64,000 nucleotides of DNA from Desmonostoc vinosum HA7617-LM4 (GTDB lineage Bacteria > Cyanobacteriota > Cyanobacteriia > Cyanobacteriales > Nostocaceae): assembly GCA_019359515.1 (NCBI GenBank), contig JAHHHC010000028.1, positions 1 to 64,000 on the forward strand. The letters are read 5' to 3'. A program made the position numbers and the translations under genes. Shown here in pieces: positions 47,040 to 55,869 of this stretch; the stretch's first letter is position 1; the number at the start of each line of letters is the position of its first letter. The notes beneath the pieces are model-generated. The model saw nothing but the letters and a program-made list of their open reading frames with translations, was not told the DNA's origin and ran no database searches.

Positions 47040-47064
47040 ATTGTATGCTTGCATACAATGTGGG
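47035..47064. promoter_or_regulatory. Perfect 30-bp palindrome
   Basis: CCCACATTGTATGC and GCATACAATGTGGG are exact inverted repeats separated only by TT. It could be a protein-binding operator, for instance for the RHH-like fragment beside it, or the core of a mobile repeat. Confidence 0.5.
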
Positions 47065-47282
47065 AGTATGTCACATATTGATGATAAGCTGTTCCACATA
47101 TAACTTGCATAATTAGGGCGGGCAAGATGCCCACTCCACAAGAGTTTTATTTAATTTGATTATGTAATTTAGATGTTTTTTAGCTTAGTAGTTTGAAAAT
47201 GGGAATGGGGGACGCGGAGAAAATTTCTCCCTCATCCCCGTCATCCCCCTCATCTCCCCCGTCCCCAGTCCCCAGTCCCCAA

Positions 47283-47654
47283 TCAAAGCCAATCTCGATA
47301 AGCTGAGATTTCATTGACGCTAATTTCAAATGGCCCGCCTTTGCCAAATGGTGGATGCACCCGGATTTTGGCTTTAGCGCTAAATCGCTCTAACCTATTG
47401 CCTAATTGAGGAATATTGCTAACTATATGCCAATAAGATACTATATCTAGGCAATCAATGATCAGCATTAAAGTAGTGGCATTTGTTGTGAGATACCACT
47501 GACAATTAGACAGTAGTGCTTGGGTAATGCGATCGCAAGCTTGATAAAAGCATCTGCCTGTGGATTGTTCTAGTTCTAGATGCAGTATTCCATCCTGTTT
47601 TGTCACCTCGGCAGGTGGCAAATCATCGGGAGGAAGCAGGTGAAATTTAGACAT
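47283..47654 (-). CDS. Conserved hypothetical protein next to LLM oxidoreductase
   Basis: A 123-residue protein I cannot assign. It reads as mixed alpha/beta with a hydrophobic central strand (TTLMLIIDCLDIVSYWHIV) and a basic AKAKIRVHPPFGKGGPF segment. It overlaps the end of the LLM gene by 8 bp, so the two are translationally linked and probably act together. No signal peptide. Confidence 0.6.
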   Translation of the reverse strand: MSKFHLLPPDDLPPAEVTKQDGILHLELEQSTGRCFYQACDRITQALLSNCQWYLTTNATTLMLIIDCLDIVSYWHIVSNIPQLGNRLERFSAKAKIRVHPPFGKGGPFEISVNEISAYRDWL

Positions 47655-48651
47655 AATTCCTAACCTCTTGGTTGTAGCGCGTCAAACTCTCAAGGTTTTT
47701 TTGCAGATCAAAAGATGAGGGTTTGAGCGCTAATGTACCTAGATTTAATTCATCCTGAAATTTTTTGATTCTGTCTCGACAAGTCTCTACATCACCAATA
47801 ATTGAGTTTTCCAGCAGATAATCTTCATCGAAACAGATGTTTGTCCTATCAAAAGGTTTCTGATGAGGATTAGAACTGTTCTGGATAATTTGAGTGGCGT
47901 TAGCTTTCATTTTCTGGCTAAATTGACGGATGAAAGGTAACGCCTCATTGACTGCTTCATCGTTGGTTTGACTCACAAAAAAGAAGCGTGCCAACATTAA
48001 ATTTTCTGCACCACTAGAGTTGAAGCTGCGATATTTTGCTACAGTATTTTTCAATCTTTCGAGCGAAAATGGTGGCCCTCCCATCAAGCTGAAAGAATGC
48101 TCAGCAGCAAATTCAATCGCATCATCACCACCACTAGCAACATAAACTGGTATTGATTTTTGCAAAGGTTTTGGGTAAATTGTTAGGCGATCGCATTGAT
48201 AATATTGCCCGTTAAATGATACATCTGTCTCATATAAAAGCTTTTGAATCAATGCCATAGCCTCTAGCATCTTGATGCGAGATTCGCCTATTGGTGTGGC
48301 AAAATGCTTGTTGTGCTGAGGAAAAGGCCCACCTTTAGCAACCCCAAATAACAATCGTCCATTACACAGATTATCCAAAGTAGCAATATCTTCTGCTACT
48401 CTTACCGGATTATGAAATGCTAGTAATACTGCCGCAGTGCCTAATTGAATAGTTGAGGTAACGCCTGCTAAATGTGCCATCAACACCAACATTGACGAGC
48501 TGAGATTCAATTCGTTGAAATGATGCTCACTTACCCAGGCTTCCTCAAAACCCAAATTTTCCGCCTGCTTTACCAACGCGACTTGCTCAAAGATGGCACG
48601 ACGCGCATCTTGATGATAATTTTCGTAATTGCAGAAAAGTCCTGTTTTCAT
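47647..48651 (-). CDS. LLM class flavin-dependent oxidoreductase (luciferase-like monooxygenase)
   Basis: A 334-residue TIM-barrel flavoenzyme. Typical motifs: NLGFEEAWVSEHHFNELNLSSSMLVLMAHLAGVTSTIQLGTAAVLLAFHNPVRVAEDIATLDNLCNGRLLFGVAKG, and PVYVASGGDDAIEFAAEH near the FMN phosphate site. It would use reduced FMN (or F420 in other lineages) to oxidise an unknown substrate. Overlaps the small downstream gene. Confidence 0.9.
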   Translation of the reverse strand: MKTGLFCNYENYHQDARRAIFEQVALVKQAENLGFEEAWVSEHHFNELNLSSSMLVLMAHLAGVTSTIQLGTAAVLLAFHNPVRVAEDIATLDNLCNGRLLFGVAKGGPFPQHNKHFATPIGESRIKMLEAMALIQKLLYETDVSFNGQYYQCDRLTIYPKPLQKSIPVYVASGGDDAIEFAAEHSFSLMGGPPFSLERLKNTVAKYRSFNSSGAENLMLARFFFVSQTNDEAVNEALPFIRQFSQKMKANATQIIQNSSNPHQKPFDRTNICFDEDYLLENSIIGDVETCRDRIKKFQDELNLGTLALKPSSFDLQKNLESLTRYNQEVRNYV

Positions 48652-48767
48652 TACTTGCGTTGGTACTTTCCAGTCTGTTTCATTAATTGTGCCAGGTACG
48701 TAGTAAGCACAAAGCGTGCTTAATCTCAGAAACTTATAGAACCTTCATACATTAATGCGAGCAACAA

Positions 48768-49133
48768 CTATGTTGCTACCCACTGCAACTCTAACCATAA
48801 ACGCGGGTTAGATTGCTTGAGCTTCGACATAGGATCTTTCAATAATCGCTTGGCATTGATGCAGACTACTTGCACGAGTCCCATATTGTCTGCTACTTCT
48901 CTGAGTATTTCTTTTTGGGCTTGCACATGGAAAATCGTGTCATTAGAGCAATAAATTCCTATGTATTGCAAGCGTCTGGCAGGCCGTCCCCAGAAACAGG
49001 TGATAACTTTCACATAACACCCATCTAGTAATTCCCCAACTCTTGGGTAATAGTGACTGACGACTCTTGTGAATTCTTTAGCAAGGATATCTTCAGCAAT
49101 CATGTGAACTGATATTTCTGTAGCGTCCATCAC
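48768..49133 (-). CDS. Conserved hypothetical protein
   Basis: A 121-residue protein not assigned to a family. Mixed alpha/beta, with a cysteine/aromatic-rich middle (CYVKVITCFWGRPARRLQYIGIYCSNDTIFHVQAQKEI). The second Met is also possible as start. It is monocistronic with a 33-nt hairpin repeat upstream at 49212-49244. Confidence 0.55.
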   Translation of the reverse strand: MMDATEISVHMIAEDILAKEFTRVVSHYYPRVGELLDGCYVKVITCFWGRPARRLQYIGIYCSNDTIFHVQAQKEILREVADNMGLVQVVCINAKRLLKDPMSKLKQSNPRLWLELQWVAT

Positions 49134-49211
49134 GCTATTTAATATAACACATCTTTGTCATTTAAATATCAAAAAACTTGTTATCTATGTCAGATTTATA
49201 TATAAATATTC

Positions 49212-49244
49212 AGATACCCGACTTCTTAAAGAAATCGGGTATCT
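49212..49244. repeat. 33-nt hairpin repeat (copy 2)
   Basis: AGATACCC/GGGTATCT outer stem around a CTTC/GAAA-type inner part; same length and layout as 1398-1430 with compensated stem changes. Lies downstream of the 49307 gene and upstream of the 48768 gene; a further TACGGGTATCGA follows. Confidence 0.75.
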
Positions 49245-49306
49245 ACGGGTATCGAATTGAGCGCAAATTACTTAAGATTACTATATCTTAATTTTGAATT
49301 TTGTTA

Positions 49307-49618
49307 TTATCGAGCATTCCGTTCGCAAACTAAAACCTCTGCTACGATGTCTGGTATATTTTTTAAGTCTACATATCCTTCAGAACCGCGAATTGGAGAA
49401 ATAAATGTATAATTTGGGTCGCATTCTCCAGTGTCGTAGACTTGAATAAACCAGCGATCGGGAAATCCTTCTACACCCAATTCTACAATGTACCAAAACT
49501 CCCCAATCAGACGAGAGCTAAAGATTGTGAACCATTCTCTATTGTCTTCTGAAATATTCCAATCTGCCATGAGCAGCTCTAAAGCTATTTGTCCAGCATC
49601 AGTTGAAGTCAATAGCAT
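49307..49618 (-). CDS. Hypothetical protein
   Basis: A 103-residue acidic protein with no recognised family. Trp-rich beta-like segments (WNISEDNREWFTIFSSRLIGEFWYIVELGVEGFPDRWFIQVYDTGECDP) suggest a compact beta fold. It starts 2 bp after the stop of the 49621 gene, so they form an operon. Confidence 0.6.
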   Translation of the reverse strand: MLLTSTDAGQIALELLMADWNISEDNREWFTIFSSRLIGEFWYIVELGVEGFPDRWFIQVYDTGECDPNYTFISPIRGSEGYVDLKNIPDIVAEVLVCERNAR

Positions 49619-49620
49619 TT

Positions 49621-49887
49621 TTACTCCTTATGGGAAACTTCAGGATTGGGGGTTTCAGGGTACAATCCCAGTTGTTTAGCTAGCTCACGCGCTATAAAAA
49701 ATAAAAATTGGGCACCATCTTGATTGCCTTCATGAGCAAACATAGTTGCTACTTGTAACATTGTTTCAACTAAGCCAGAATCAATCAATTCTGGTTTAGC
49801 TTCTAAAATTTCTGGTTCTTGACCATTGGGACATCTCAGTAACTCATCAATCAGATTAAAATACAGGTGTTGGCGTTCTTCTGTCAT
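49621..49887 (-). CDS. Stand-alone copy of the N-terminal domain of cyanobacterial CHAT/TPR proteins
   Basis: An 88-residue all-helical protein. RQHLYFNLIDELLRCPNGQEPEILEAKPELIDSGLVETMLQVATMFAHEG, ending FFIARELAKQLGL, resembles the short helical module that precedes TPR-CHAT proteins in many cyanobacteria. Here it is alone, without protease or TPR part. Operon with the next small gene; function unknown. Confidence 0.6.
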   Translation of the reverse strand: MTEERQHLYFNLIDELLRCPNGQEPEILEAKPELIDSGLVETMLQVATMFAHEGNQDGAQFLFFIARELAKQLGLYPETPNPEVSHKE

Positions 49888-49926
49888 GGTGTTTCTGTTT
49901 TTTTAGATGAATATATTTGAAATTTG

Positions 49927-50358
49927 TTACTGCTCAATACTTTGTCGCCACAGCCTTTCCAACATTTCTACTTGTTCTTTTAAAACAGCAGTTCGATAAA
50001 CAAGATATCTATCGTAAAAAATAACCCCTACTCCAACACCAATAGGGATTAACAAGAAAAACCATTGGAGGATGGTGACGAGTTTATATTGCTCAGTAAC
50101 AGTCAATAATTGGTCAATCACATTACGCTCAGAGGGGGGTATGCTAGCCTGATGATATTGAGAGTCAGATACACCCGTTTCTGGGAAAGTCAAAATGCGA
50201 TCGCTTTCCTTAGTTCTCCTAATTTCATTGGCTAAGTTTTGGGATTTTATTAATTCTGTATGTCGCTCCCAAACTACACCAATTACTACTAGCCCCGGAG
50301 AAAGCACTACTAAAGTAACTAAACAAACAGCAAAAACATTGAAAATTCTGGCTTTCAT
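49927..50358 (-). CDS. Two-span membrane protein
   Basis: A 143-residue protein with membrane spans near residues 8-28 and 95-117, a hydrophilic loop between them and a helical C-terminus (YRTAVLKEQVEMLERLWRQSIEQ). No family recognised. 39 bp upstream of the CHAT-module gene in the same direction, so possibly a three-gene operon with it. Confidence 0.6.
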   Translation of the reverse strand: MKARIFNVFAVCLVTLVVLSPGLVVIGVVWERHTELIKSQNLANEIRRTKESDRILTFPETGVSDSQYHQASIPPSERNVIDQLLTVTEQYKLVTILQWFFLLIPIGVGVGVIFYDRYLVYRTAVLKEQVEMLERLWRQSIEQ

Positions 50359-51672
50359 CTTGACTCTCCCTTGCTAGGTAGTATGCACCCAGTAAGAAAA
50401 TATGTTTTGCTTTTTATCTAAGTAGATGCTTACGACAATTTTTGAAACAAGTTTTGTATCTTATTGATCAGCAGTTATTTTTGATGATTACCACTGATAC
50501 TAATTATTCAAAAGAAAGCTATCTGTAGCTTTCTTCATTACGTATTACGTTACCGTAGCAAAGCACGAGTTCACAAGCATCGAGCATCATTACGAATTAC
50601 GCATTACGTTAGCGTAAAGCCTACGGCATAGCTTCGCTTAGAGCGAGGTAGGAGCGTCATTACGAATTAGTATGACCACTGACAACAATTGAAAAAGTAA
50701 GGATTAAGAAGTCCCCCCTAGTTCATTCAGCTTTCGCCTTAGAATTTTGGGGGGTAGAGGGGAATCTCTGCGTAAATCCTATAATGTTTATATCAGTTGC
50801 CTCTCTACAAAACAGTTTATCTCAATCCGATTAAGATTATTAAATATATTACGGCAGTACTCAAAGCCTATAATGTTCACTAGATAAGTTTTCTAGAAAT
50901 TATTTGGGGTATAGGTACTAGTATTTTTGAGACGAGGGACTAGTATTTAAGATTTAGGGTTCTGGAATTGATGTACTCAGCCTCAAAGCACTTTGGACTA
51001 TTAATTTGAGGCAGTTTATTGGCGCTAATTTTTCAGCAAATTTTGTACTCAAAAAAATCTGTTGCTCTCTTCTCGTAAAGATAGACCAAAGAATGTCAAA
51101 ACACAATTAAATATTATCAAAAATATCTAATTTTCCAGACATGCAAAAGAATCTTAAAACTAAGGTTAAAATTTTTGCACATACCTGAGTTTGTTTTTAG
51201 AATTATTATATGCAGGCAAAAGTAAAACACTCGCCAAATATAGCGTTTCTCATCTTAGTCAGGTATATTTCGTTGAGGTTAGAGGCTAGGGGCTAGAAAT
51301 AGCAAAATTCCATTTTTAATGGACTGAAAAAGAACAACAAATAATTGCGTAATTTTTATTACAATTTTTGTACGTTTTCGTGATTTTTACTGTGAAATGC
51401 AAGCACATGACTAGCTGCGTTTTTTCGCCGCTAACAATGAATAAAATTAGCACATTTCTCTCAGTAGCCTTAAAGCTTTGCTATATAAGGCCTATAAAAT
51501 GTGCAAGTTATGAGGTAAGCTGAACGAAGTTACTTGGGCTGAGCAAAGTTGCAGCCTACGGAACTGCCTACACAAATAACTTCATGAATTAAGTTAGATT
51601 CCTTATAGATATAAACTTATTCTTATAAGTAAATACCTTGCACTACAGAGTTGAAATTTTAGGAGTTAATTA
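50359..51672. other. Long intergenic region upstream of cysK
   Basis: 1.3 kb without a supported gene. Contains the composite repeat copy (50536-50669), a CCCCCCTAGTT/TTTGGGGGG-type hairpin near 50707-50756, and AT-rich sequence. A non-coding RNA cannot be excluded but nothing recognisable was found. cysK has AGGAG before its ATG. Confidence 0.4.
50536..50669. repeat. Composite dispersed repeat (partial copy 3)
   Basis: ATTACGAATTACGCATTACG heptamers, then GTTAGCGTAAAGCCTACGGC and CATAGCTTCGCTTAGAGCGA, closing with GTCATTACGAATTA. Shares the right half of the repeats at 2355-2580 and 8589-8827; the left GTGGGTTTAAGTCCCC half is absent. Confidence 0.8.
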
Positions 51673-52632
51673 ATGCAGATTGCTAAAGATGTAACAGAAC
51701 TTATTGGACGAACTCCTTTAGTTCAACTAAATAAAATTCCCCAAGCTGAGGGAGTAGTGGCGAGGATAGTTGTCAAACTAGAGGGTATGAATCCGGCAGC
51801 TTCGGTAAAAGACCGAATAGGGCTAAGCATGGTACTCTCAGCAGAAGCAGAAGGTGTAATCTCACCTGGCAAAACGATTTTAGTAGAGCCTACCTCAGGT
51901 AACACAGGCATTGCTCTAGCGATGGTAGCAGCGGCGCGTGGCTACCGTTTAATTTTGACCATGCCAGAAACCATGAGCCAAGAAAGGCGAGCAATGCTCA
52001 AAGCATATGGTGCAACTTTAGAATTGACACCTGGCCCTGAGGGGATGCGCGGCGCAATTCGCAAAGCCGAGGAAATTGTTGCTAACACTCCAAATGCTCT
52101 GATGCTGCAACAATTCCGCAACCCAGCTAATCCCAAAATTCACCGCGAAACTACCGCCGAAGAAATTTGGACAGATACAGATGGGCAAGTAGATATCGTG
52201 ATTGCTGGGGTAGGTACTGGTGGGACGATTACAGGGATTGCAGAAGTCCTCAAAAGCCGTAAGCAGAGTCTTCAAGCGATCGCAGTTGAACCCAGCAACA
52301 GTCCAGTATTGTCTGGAGGTGAAGCCGGGCCACATAAAATTCAAGGTATTGGGGCTGGATTCATCCCAGACGTACTGAAACTGGAATTAGTTGATGAAGT
52401 GATTAGAGTCAGCGATGAACAAGCAATGGTCTACGGACGGCGTCTAGCTAAAGAAGAAGGACTATTATCTGGTATCTCCTCTGGTGCTGCCTTGTGTGCC
52501 GCCATTCAAGTAGGCAAACGACCAGAAAACGCCGATCGCCTCATCGTGATGATTCAACCTTCCTTTGGCGAACGTTACCTCAGCACTCCCATGTTTCAAG
52601 ATTTGACACTGGAAACTGTAAGTGTGCGTTAG
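51673..52632 (+). CDS. cysK: Cysteine synthase A (O-acetylserine sulfhydrylase)
   Basis: A 319-residue PLP enzyme making cysteine from O-acetylserine and sulfide. The PLP lysine is K46 in AASVKDRIG, the substrate loop PTSGNTG is at 73-79, and the phosphate-binding loop is [23 protein letters not shown] and [12 protein letters not shown] are typical for CysK. AGGAG lies seven bases before the ATG. Confidence 0.95.
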   Translation: MQIAKDVTELIGRTPLVQLNKIPQAEGVVARIVVKLEGMNPAASVKDRIGLSMVLSAEAEGVISPGKTILVEPTSGNTGIALAMVAAARGYRLILTMPETMSQERRAMLKAYGATLELTPGPEGMRGAIRKAEEIVANTPNALMLQQFRNPANPKIHRETTAEEIWTDTDGQVDIVIAGVGTGGTITGIAEVLKSRKQSLQAIAVEPSNSPVLSGGEAGPHKIQGIGAGFIPDVLKLELVDEVIRVSDEQAMVYGRRLAKEEGLLSGISSGAALCAAIQVGKRPENADRLIVMIQPSFGERYLSTPMFQDLTLETVSVR

Positions 52633-52696
52633 GGAATGGGGAATTGGGAATGGGGAATTGTATTAATTATTCTCCCTCATCCCCATCATTTCTCTA

Positions 52697-53161
52697 CTAA
52701 TGCTTACACTTCCCTTGCCCATCGTGGTGATGATTATGACCATGAGCGCAGCTTTGTAAATCTTGATTTATCAGGTTTTCGCTCATTGCTTGGAAGGATT
52801 CGTCTACAGGTTTTAAGCCTATCCAAGCGTCGATTTTTTCGACATCGAAACCTACCTCGCGGCGATCGCCTACTTGCAGCAAAGGACGGCGGATTAACAA
52901 TGGTTCTTTGAGCATCAGAATTAACGCAGTTTCGGCATCGATATTTTCAGGTACTATCTCACCAGATTTTACCCTTGGGGCTGAACGATTAAACCATTCG
53001 GACACGGAGCGATCGCCAAAAAATGAGCGTAAACGTTCCGCTGTCCAAGGTTCTGTTAATAGGCTGTAGGCTACCACTTCATGACCAGCAGCTGTAAGCA
53101 AAACTTTTTGTCTAGTACCATTTTTACAGCCGGGTTTTTCATAAAAAATTACTCTAGCCAT
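52697..53161 (-). CDS. ArsC/Spx-like (nitrogenase-associated, NifO-type) protein with His-rich tail
   Basis: A 154-residue thioredoxin-fold protein of the ArsC/Spx superfamily: FYEKPGCKNGTRQKVLLTAAGHEV with a single N-terminal cysteine (C12), and LMLKEPLLIRRPLLQVGDRREVGFD. It is closest in style to the nitrogenase-associated NifO group. The C-terminal 18 residues are unusual, SCAHGHNHHHDGQGKCKH, a plausible metal-binding tail. Convergent with cysK. Function uncertain. Confidence 0.78.
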   Translation of the reverse strand: MARVIFYEKPGCKNGTRQKVLLTAAGHEVVAYSLLTEPWTAERLRSFFGDRSVSEWFNRSAPRVKSGEIVPENIDAETALILMLKEPLLIRRPLLQVGDRREVGFDVEKIDAWIGLKPVDESFQAMSENLINQDLQSCAHGHNHHHDGQGKCKH

Positions 53162-53587
53162 TCAACTACCTCCTTAGTAATTCGTAATTCGTAATTCGTA
53201 ATTCGTAATTAAGAGGATGATTTAAAAGTTTTGGGCGAATAGAATTCGCTACTACACAAGCGAAGTCCACCTCCGTGGACTAACCAAAAATTATATCTTT
53301 CAAACCCACAGAGGTGGGTTTTGTTTGTGTAGCCAAGCCAGTGCGTTGGGGAAACACTGCGTTGCGCGGGTTAAGAGCGTTGAAGCAAGTGTTGTCGGCT
53401 TTGCCGACTTGTAGACGCCCGGAGGGTGGCTTCCCACAGGGTAGCAACTGGCGCGCGATTTCTAATGGCTTTACAAACATCCTGGTAATTCGTAATTACG
53501 ACTAATGTAGAGATGCTTCAAAAGCGCATCTTTACAGAGATTTGGGTTTTGGAGTTTACGCAGTTGAAAAATTTTGTAAGCATAGGG
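53162..53587. repeat. Repeat-filled spacer
   Basis: Starts with five tandem TAATTCG heptamers (53174-53211), the reverse complement of the ATTACGA repeat. After an AT-rich part comes a GC-rich palindromic block at 53338-53460 (GTTGTCGGCTTTGCCGACTT, CCCGGAGGGTGGCTTCCCAC). A final AATTCGTAATTACGA ends it. No gene supported. Confidence 0.75.
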
Positions 53588-54199
53588 TTAAAACTTTTTA
53601 GCACTATGCTTAATTGTGTCAAATTCAAACCTTTCTTTGGGATCGGTTTCGCCATAAACATTAAAGGTAACAGTTGGTTCATCACCCACAGCTTGGACGC
53701 TGTGAATTGCACCAGGAGCAAAACTGACAATATCTCCAGCAGATAAAATTATATCTCCCGTCGGTTCAATTTTATCTTGAAATTCTGTGCTATTAGTCCG
53801 CTGCCAAAAGGTGTTTTTTTCCTGACCTTTTAACACTGCAACTACTCCCCAAGTTCCATGATTATGAATCGTAGAAATAGTACCTGGAGCAAAAGTTACT
53901 GTTTGTACTGTTAATGGAAAACCTAACTCATCATATAGAAGTACAACAGAGGTTCCCGTTGTGGGAGAAGGCTGTAAATATTGACTCCGCACCCAGTAGG
54001 AATTGACAATCAAGCGTCTTACCAACATCCTAATTTCTGGTAGACAACTAGATTCTTCTTCCACACTGTTGAGAACATCTTCTACTTCAGTGAGAAACCG
54101 ATAAAGACGATAATTATCACGCAATAAATCCCATTCTCTAACAGATTTACAAACTTGATATTTGCCGTCCTCAGCTACCAGCCAATCTCTACCTTTCAT
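53588..54199 (-). CDS. Cysteine dioxygenase-like cupin
   Basis: A 203-residue cupin. The metal site fits cysteine/thiol dioxygenases: H112 and H114 in ISTIHNHGTWGVVAVLKG and H166 in PGAIHSVQA. Such enzymes oxidise a thiol to a sulfinate using Fe(II) and O2; the exact thiol is not certain here. Context with cysK 1 kb away is suggestive of sulfur metabolism. Intact. Confidence 0.82.
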   Translation of the reverse strand: MKGRDWLVAEDGKYQVCKSVREWDLLRDNYRLYRFLTEVEDVLNSVEEESSCLPEIRMLVRRLIVNSYWVRSQYLQPSPTTGTSVVLLYDELGFPLTVQTVTFAPGTISTIHNHGTWGVVAVLKGQEKNTFWQRTNSTEFQDKIEPTGDIILSAGDIVSFAPGAIHSVQAVGDEPTVTFNVYGETDPKERFEFDTIKHSAKKF

Positions 54200-54204
54200 A
54201 GCCT

Positions 54205-54378
54205 TTAAATTGACAATTGCGACGATTGTGGTAATAGAAATACTGGTGCAGGATAGAGAGAACCAATATTATCATTATTGGGAATTATTACAGGATTTAG
54301 AGGAACAGTAGCAGGAAGGGGATTACTAGGAAGGCTAGATGCAGCTGAGAGAGGATGATAGAAAGAGAAACTATTCAT
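54205..54378 (-). CDS. Small proline-rich ORF between the cupin and 54409 genes
   Basis: A 57-residue frame from ATG 54376-54378 (MNSFSFYHPLSAASSLPSNP, later NIGSLYPAPVFLLPQSSQLSI), ending 5 bp before the cupin start. Pro/Ser/Asn rich, no family recognised, no clear ribosome binding site. The tight fit between two genes is the only support. Confidence 0.35.
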   Translation of the reverse strand: MNSFSFYHPLSAASSLPSNPLPATVPLNPVIIPNNDNIGSLYPAPVFLLPQSSQLSI

Positions 54379-54408
54379 GAGTGTTGATTGTTGACTGTTA
54401 ATTGTTAA

Positions 54409-54891
54409 CTAATCATCTTCTGGTGGACGTGTCAAAACATCTAACAGAACTCCGGCTCCAAAATTATTCTTTTGATCAATATCTTTGATTCTGGAGCTTA
54501 TTTCTTTAGCTTGTTCGATTTTTCCTAACTTGGCTAATACCAATCCAGAAGCAGCATAAGCATTTAAGTACAACCTAATTTGAGATTCTTCTCGCCGTTT
54601 AATTAATATTGGCTTGAGTTGTTCCCAATCATCAGGAAAATGTTCTGCTTCTTTAATTTTATCTATTATTTTAGCTGCTGTTTGTAGCGCTAGTGGATAA
54701 TTATTTTTATAATAAAAAAATCTATAAGCTGATACCAAAATCTCTAGATTTTCCCCAGCTTTAGCTAAAGCTTGTTGAATGTATTTTTCAGATTCAGTAG
54801 TATTTTCCCAACTTTGTGCTGCCAAAATTAGTAATTTTTTAATTTCTTCAGGAACCTGAAACCATGAGAATCGGTTTGTGTCAACTTGCAT
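54409..54891 (-). CDS. TPR-like helical protein
   Basis: A 160-residue all-helical protein with TPR-like repeats, for example SEKYIQQALAKAGENLEILVSAYRFFYYKNNYPLALQTAAKI and NAYAASGLVLAKLGKIEQAKEI. Cytoplasmic. Probably in one transcript with the small ORF and the cupin gene downstream. Function unknown. Confidence 0.65.
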   Translation of the reverse strand: MQVDTNRFSWFQVPEEIKKLLILAAQSWENTTESEKYIQQALAKAGENLEILVSAYRFFYYKNNYPLALQTAAKIIDKIKEAEHFPDDWEQLKPILIKRREESQIRLYLNAYAASGLVLAKLGKIEQAKEISSRIKDIDQKNNFGAGVLLDVLTRPPEDD

Positions 54892-55155
54892 GATGGATGG
54901 GAGTGGGGAGTAGGGAGTAGGGAGTAGGGGAGATGAGGGGGATGTGGTTCGACTTCTCCTGTCGGAGACGCTACGCGTAGCAAGATCCCGTTCGCGTTAG
55001 CGTCTCCAAAGGAGAAGGGTACGCGGTAGTTGAGCGTAGCCGAAACTCACCAACCGGGGGATGGGGGAGATGAGGGGGCAGGGGAAGAAATAACAAACAC
55101 TCACTCAGTACTCCAATTCCCCACTCCCCACTCCCTACTCCCCACTCCCCAGTTT
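54892..55155. repeat. G-rich and palindromic repeats after ctaE
   Basis: GGGAGTAGGGAGTAGGGGAG tandem units, then GGAGACGCTACGCGTAGC and CGTTAGCGTCTCC inverted parts, another G-rich block and CCCCACTCCCCACTCCC complementary to the first. It could fold into a long hairpin at the end of the cox operon. Confidence 0.7.
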
Positions 55156-55761
55156 CTAAAACAAGGTCAAAATGTACACCAAGGTAAATAGAACTATCCA
55201 GATGATGTCTACGAAGTGCCAGTAAATTTCTGCCATTTCGATGCCTGTGTGCTTGGTCGCAGAGTAGTGACCGGGACGACGCGATCGCCACAACACACCT
55301 AAAATTAATAACAGTCCCACGAAGACGTGCAAACCGTGGAACCCAGTCATGATATAGAAGCAGTTAGCAAAGATGTTGGTAGTTAAGCCATATCCCAACG
55401 TCATATACTCGTAGGCTTGCCCCAACAAAAAGACTGCGCCCATGATGGCAGTAACGATATACCACAGCCGCATTCCTTTGACATCATTCTTTTTAATCGC
55501 TGCATCACCGAAATGAATCACGAAACTACTTGATACAAGAATGATGGTGTTGATTGTTGGCAACAACAGTTCTACTTCCGTACCTTCTGGTGGCCAAACT
55601 TCTGTAGTGCCTCGAAAAAACAAATAGGTGGCAAAAAATCCCCCAAACATCAACGATTCAGAGATAAGGAATGTCAACAGCCCCCAGACGCGTAAATCTG
55701 GGTGATGTTCTTCGTGATGTTCTGTACTAGTCGTAGCTATGGTCATATTATTTACCCTCAA
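55156..55761 (-). CDS. ctaE: Cytochrome c oxidase subunit III
   Basis: A 201-residue membrane subunit with about five spans. HEEHHPDLRVWGLLTFLISESLMFGGFFATYLFFRG is the subunit III start, and GFHGLHVFVGLLLILG plus EIYWHFVDIIWIVLFTLVYI its C-terminal half. Last gene of ctaC-ctaD-ctaE, 108 bp after ctaD. Acts in the thylakoid or heterocyst membranes. Confidence 0.95.
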   Translation of the reverse strand: MRVNNMTIATTSTEHHEEHHPDLRVWGLLTFLISESLMFGGFFATYLFFRGTTEVWPPEGTEVELLLPTINTIILVSSSFVIHFGDAAIKKNDVKGMRLWYIVTAIMGAVFLLGQAYEYMTLGYGLTTNIFANCFYIMTGFHGLHVFVGLLLILGVLWRSRRPGHYSATKHTGIEMAEIYWHFVDIIWIVLFTLVYILTLF

Positions 55762-55793
55762 GGGTCAAGCGTAGGGCAGTCCTATTTATTTTC

Positions 55794-55852
55794 TTGTGGG
55801 ATGAGTGTCTCACCTGTCCTAGTTTGAGGTGGTCAAGATGCCCACCCCACAA
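55794..55852. mobile_element. Small MITE-like repeat between ctaD and ctaE
   Basis: Ends TTGTGGGATGAGTGTC and GATGCCCACCCCACAA are imperfect inverted repeats bounding 59 bp. Halves of the same family occur at 10416-10450 and 47110-47140. It sits in the ctaD-ctaE spacer. Confidence 0.6.
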
Positions 55853-55869
55853 AATCAAAGTCTTTCTAA

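Larger units (their letters stand above)
46784..47282. other. Spacer with hairpins and a possible gene fragment
   Basis: 499 bp without a solid gene. It holds a CCTACCCG/CGGGAGG hairpin inside TCTCA/TGAGA (46830-46860) in the leader of the secreted-protein gene, and the palindrome and RHH-like fragment listed separately. It also has a partial copy of the GGGCAAGATGCCCACTCCACAA repeat near 47115-47140, and G/C-rich low complexity at 47205-47280. Confidence 0.45.

Noticed and set aside
47036-47064. Palindrome considered as a terminator
   Set aside because: No T-tract on either side and no gene ends beside it.
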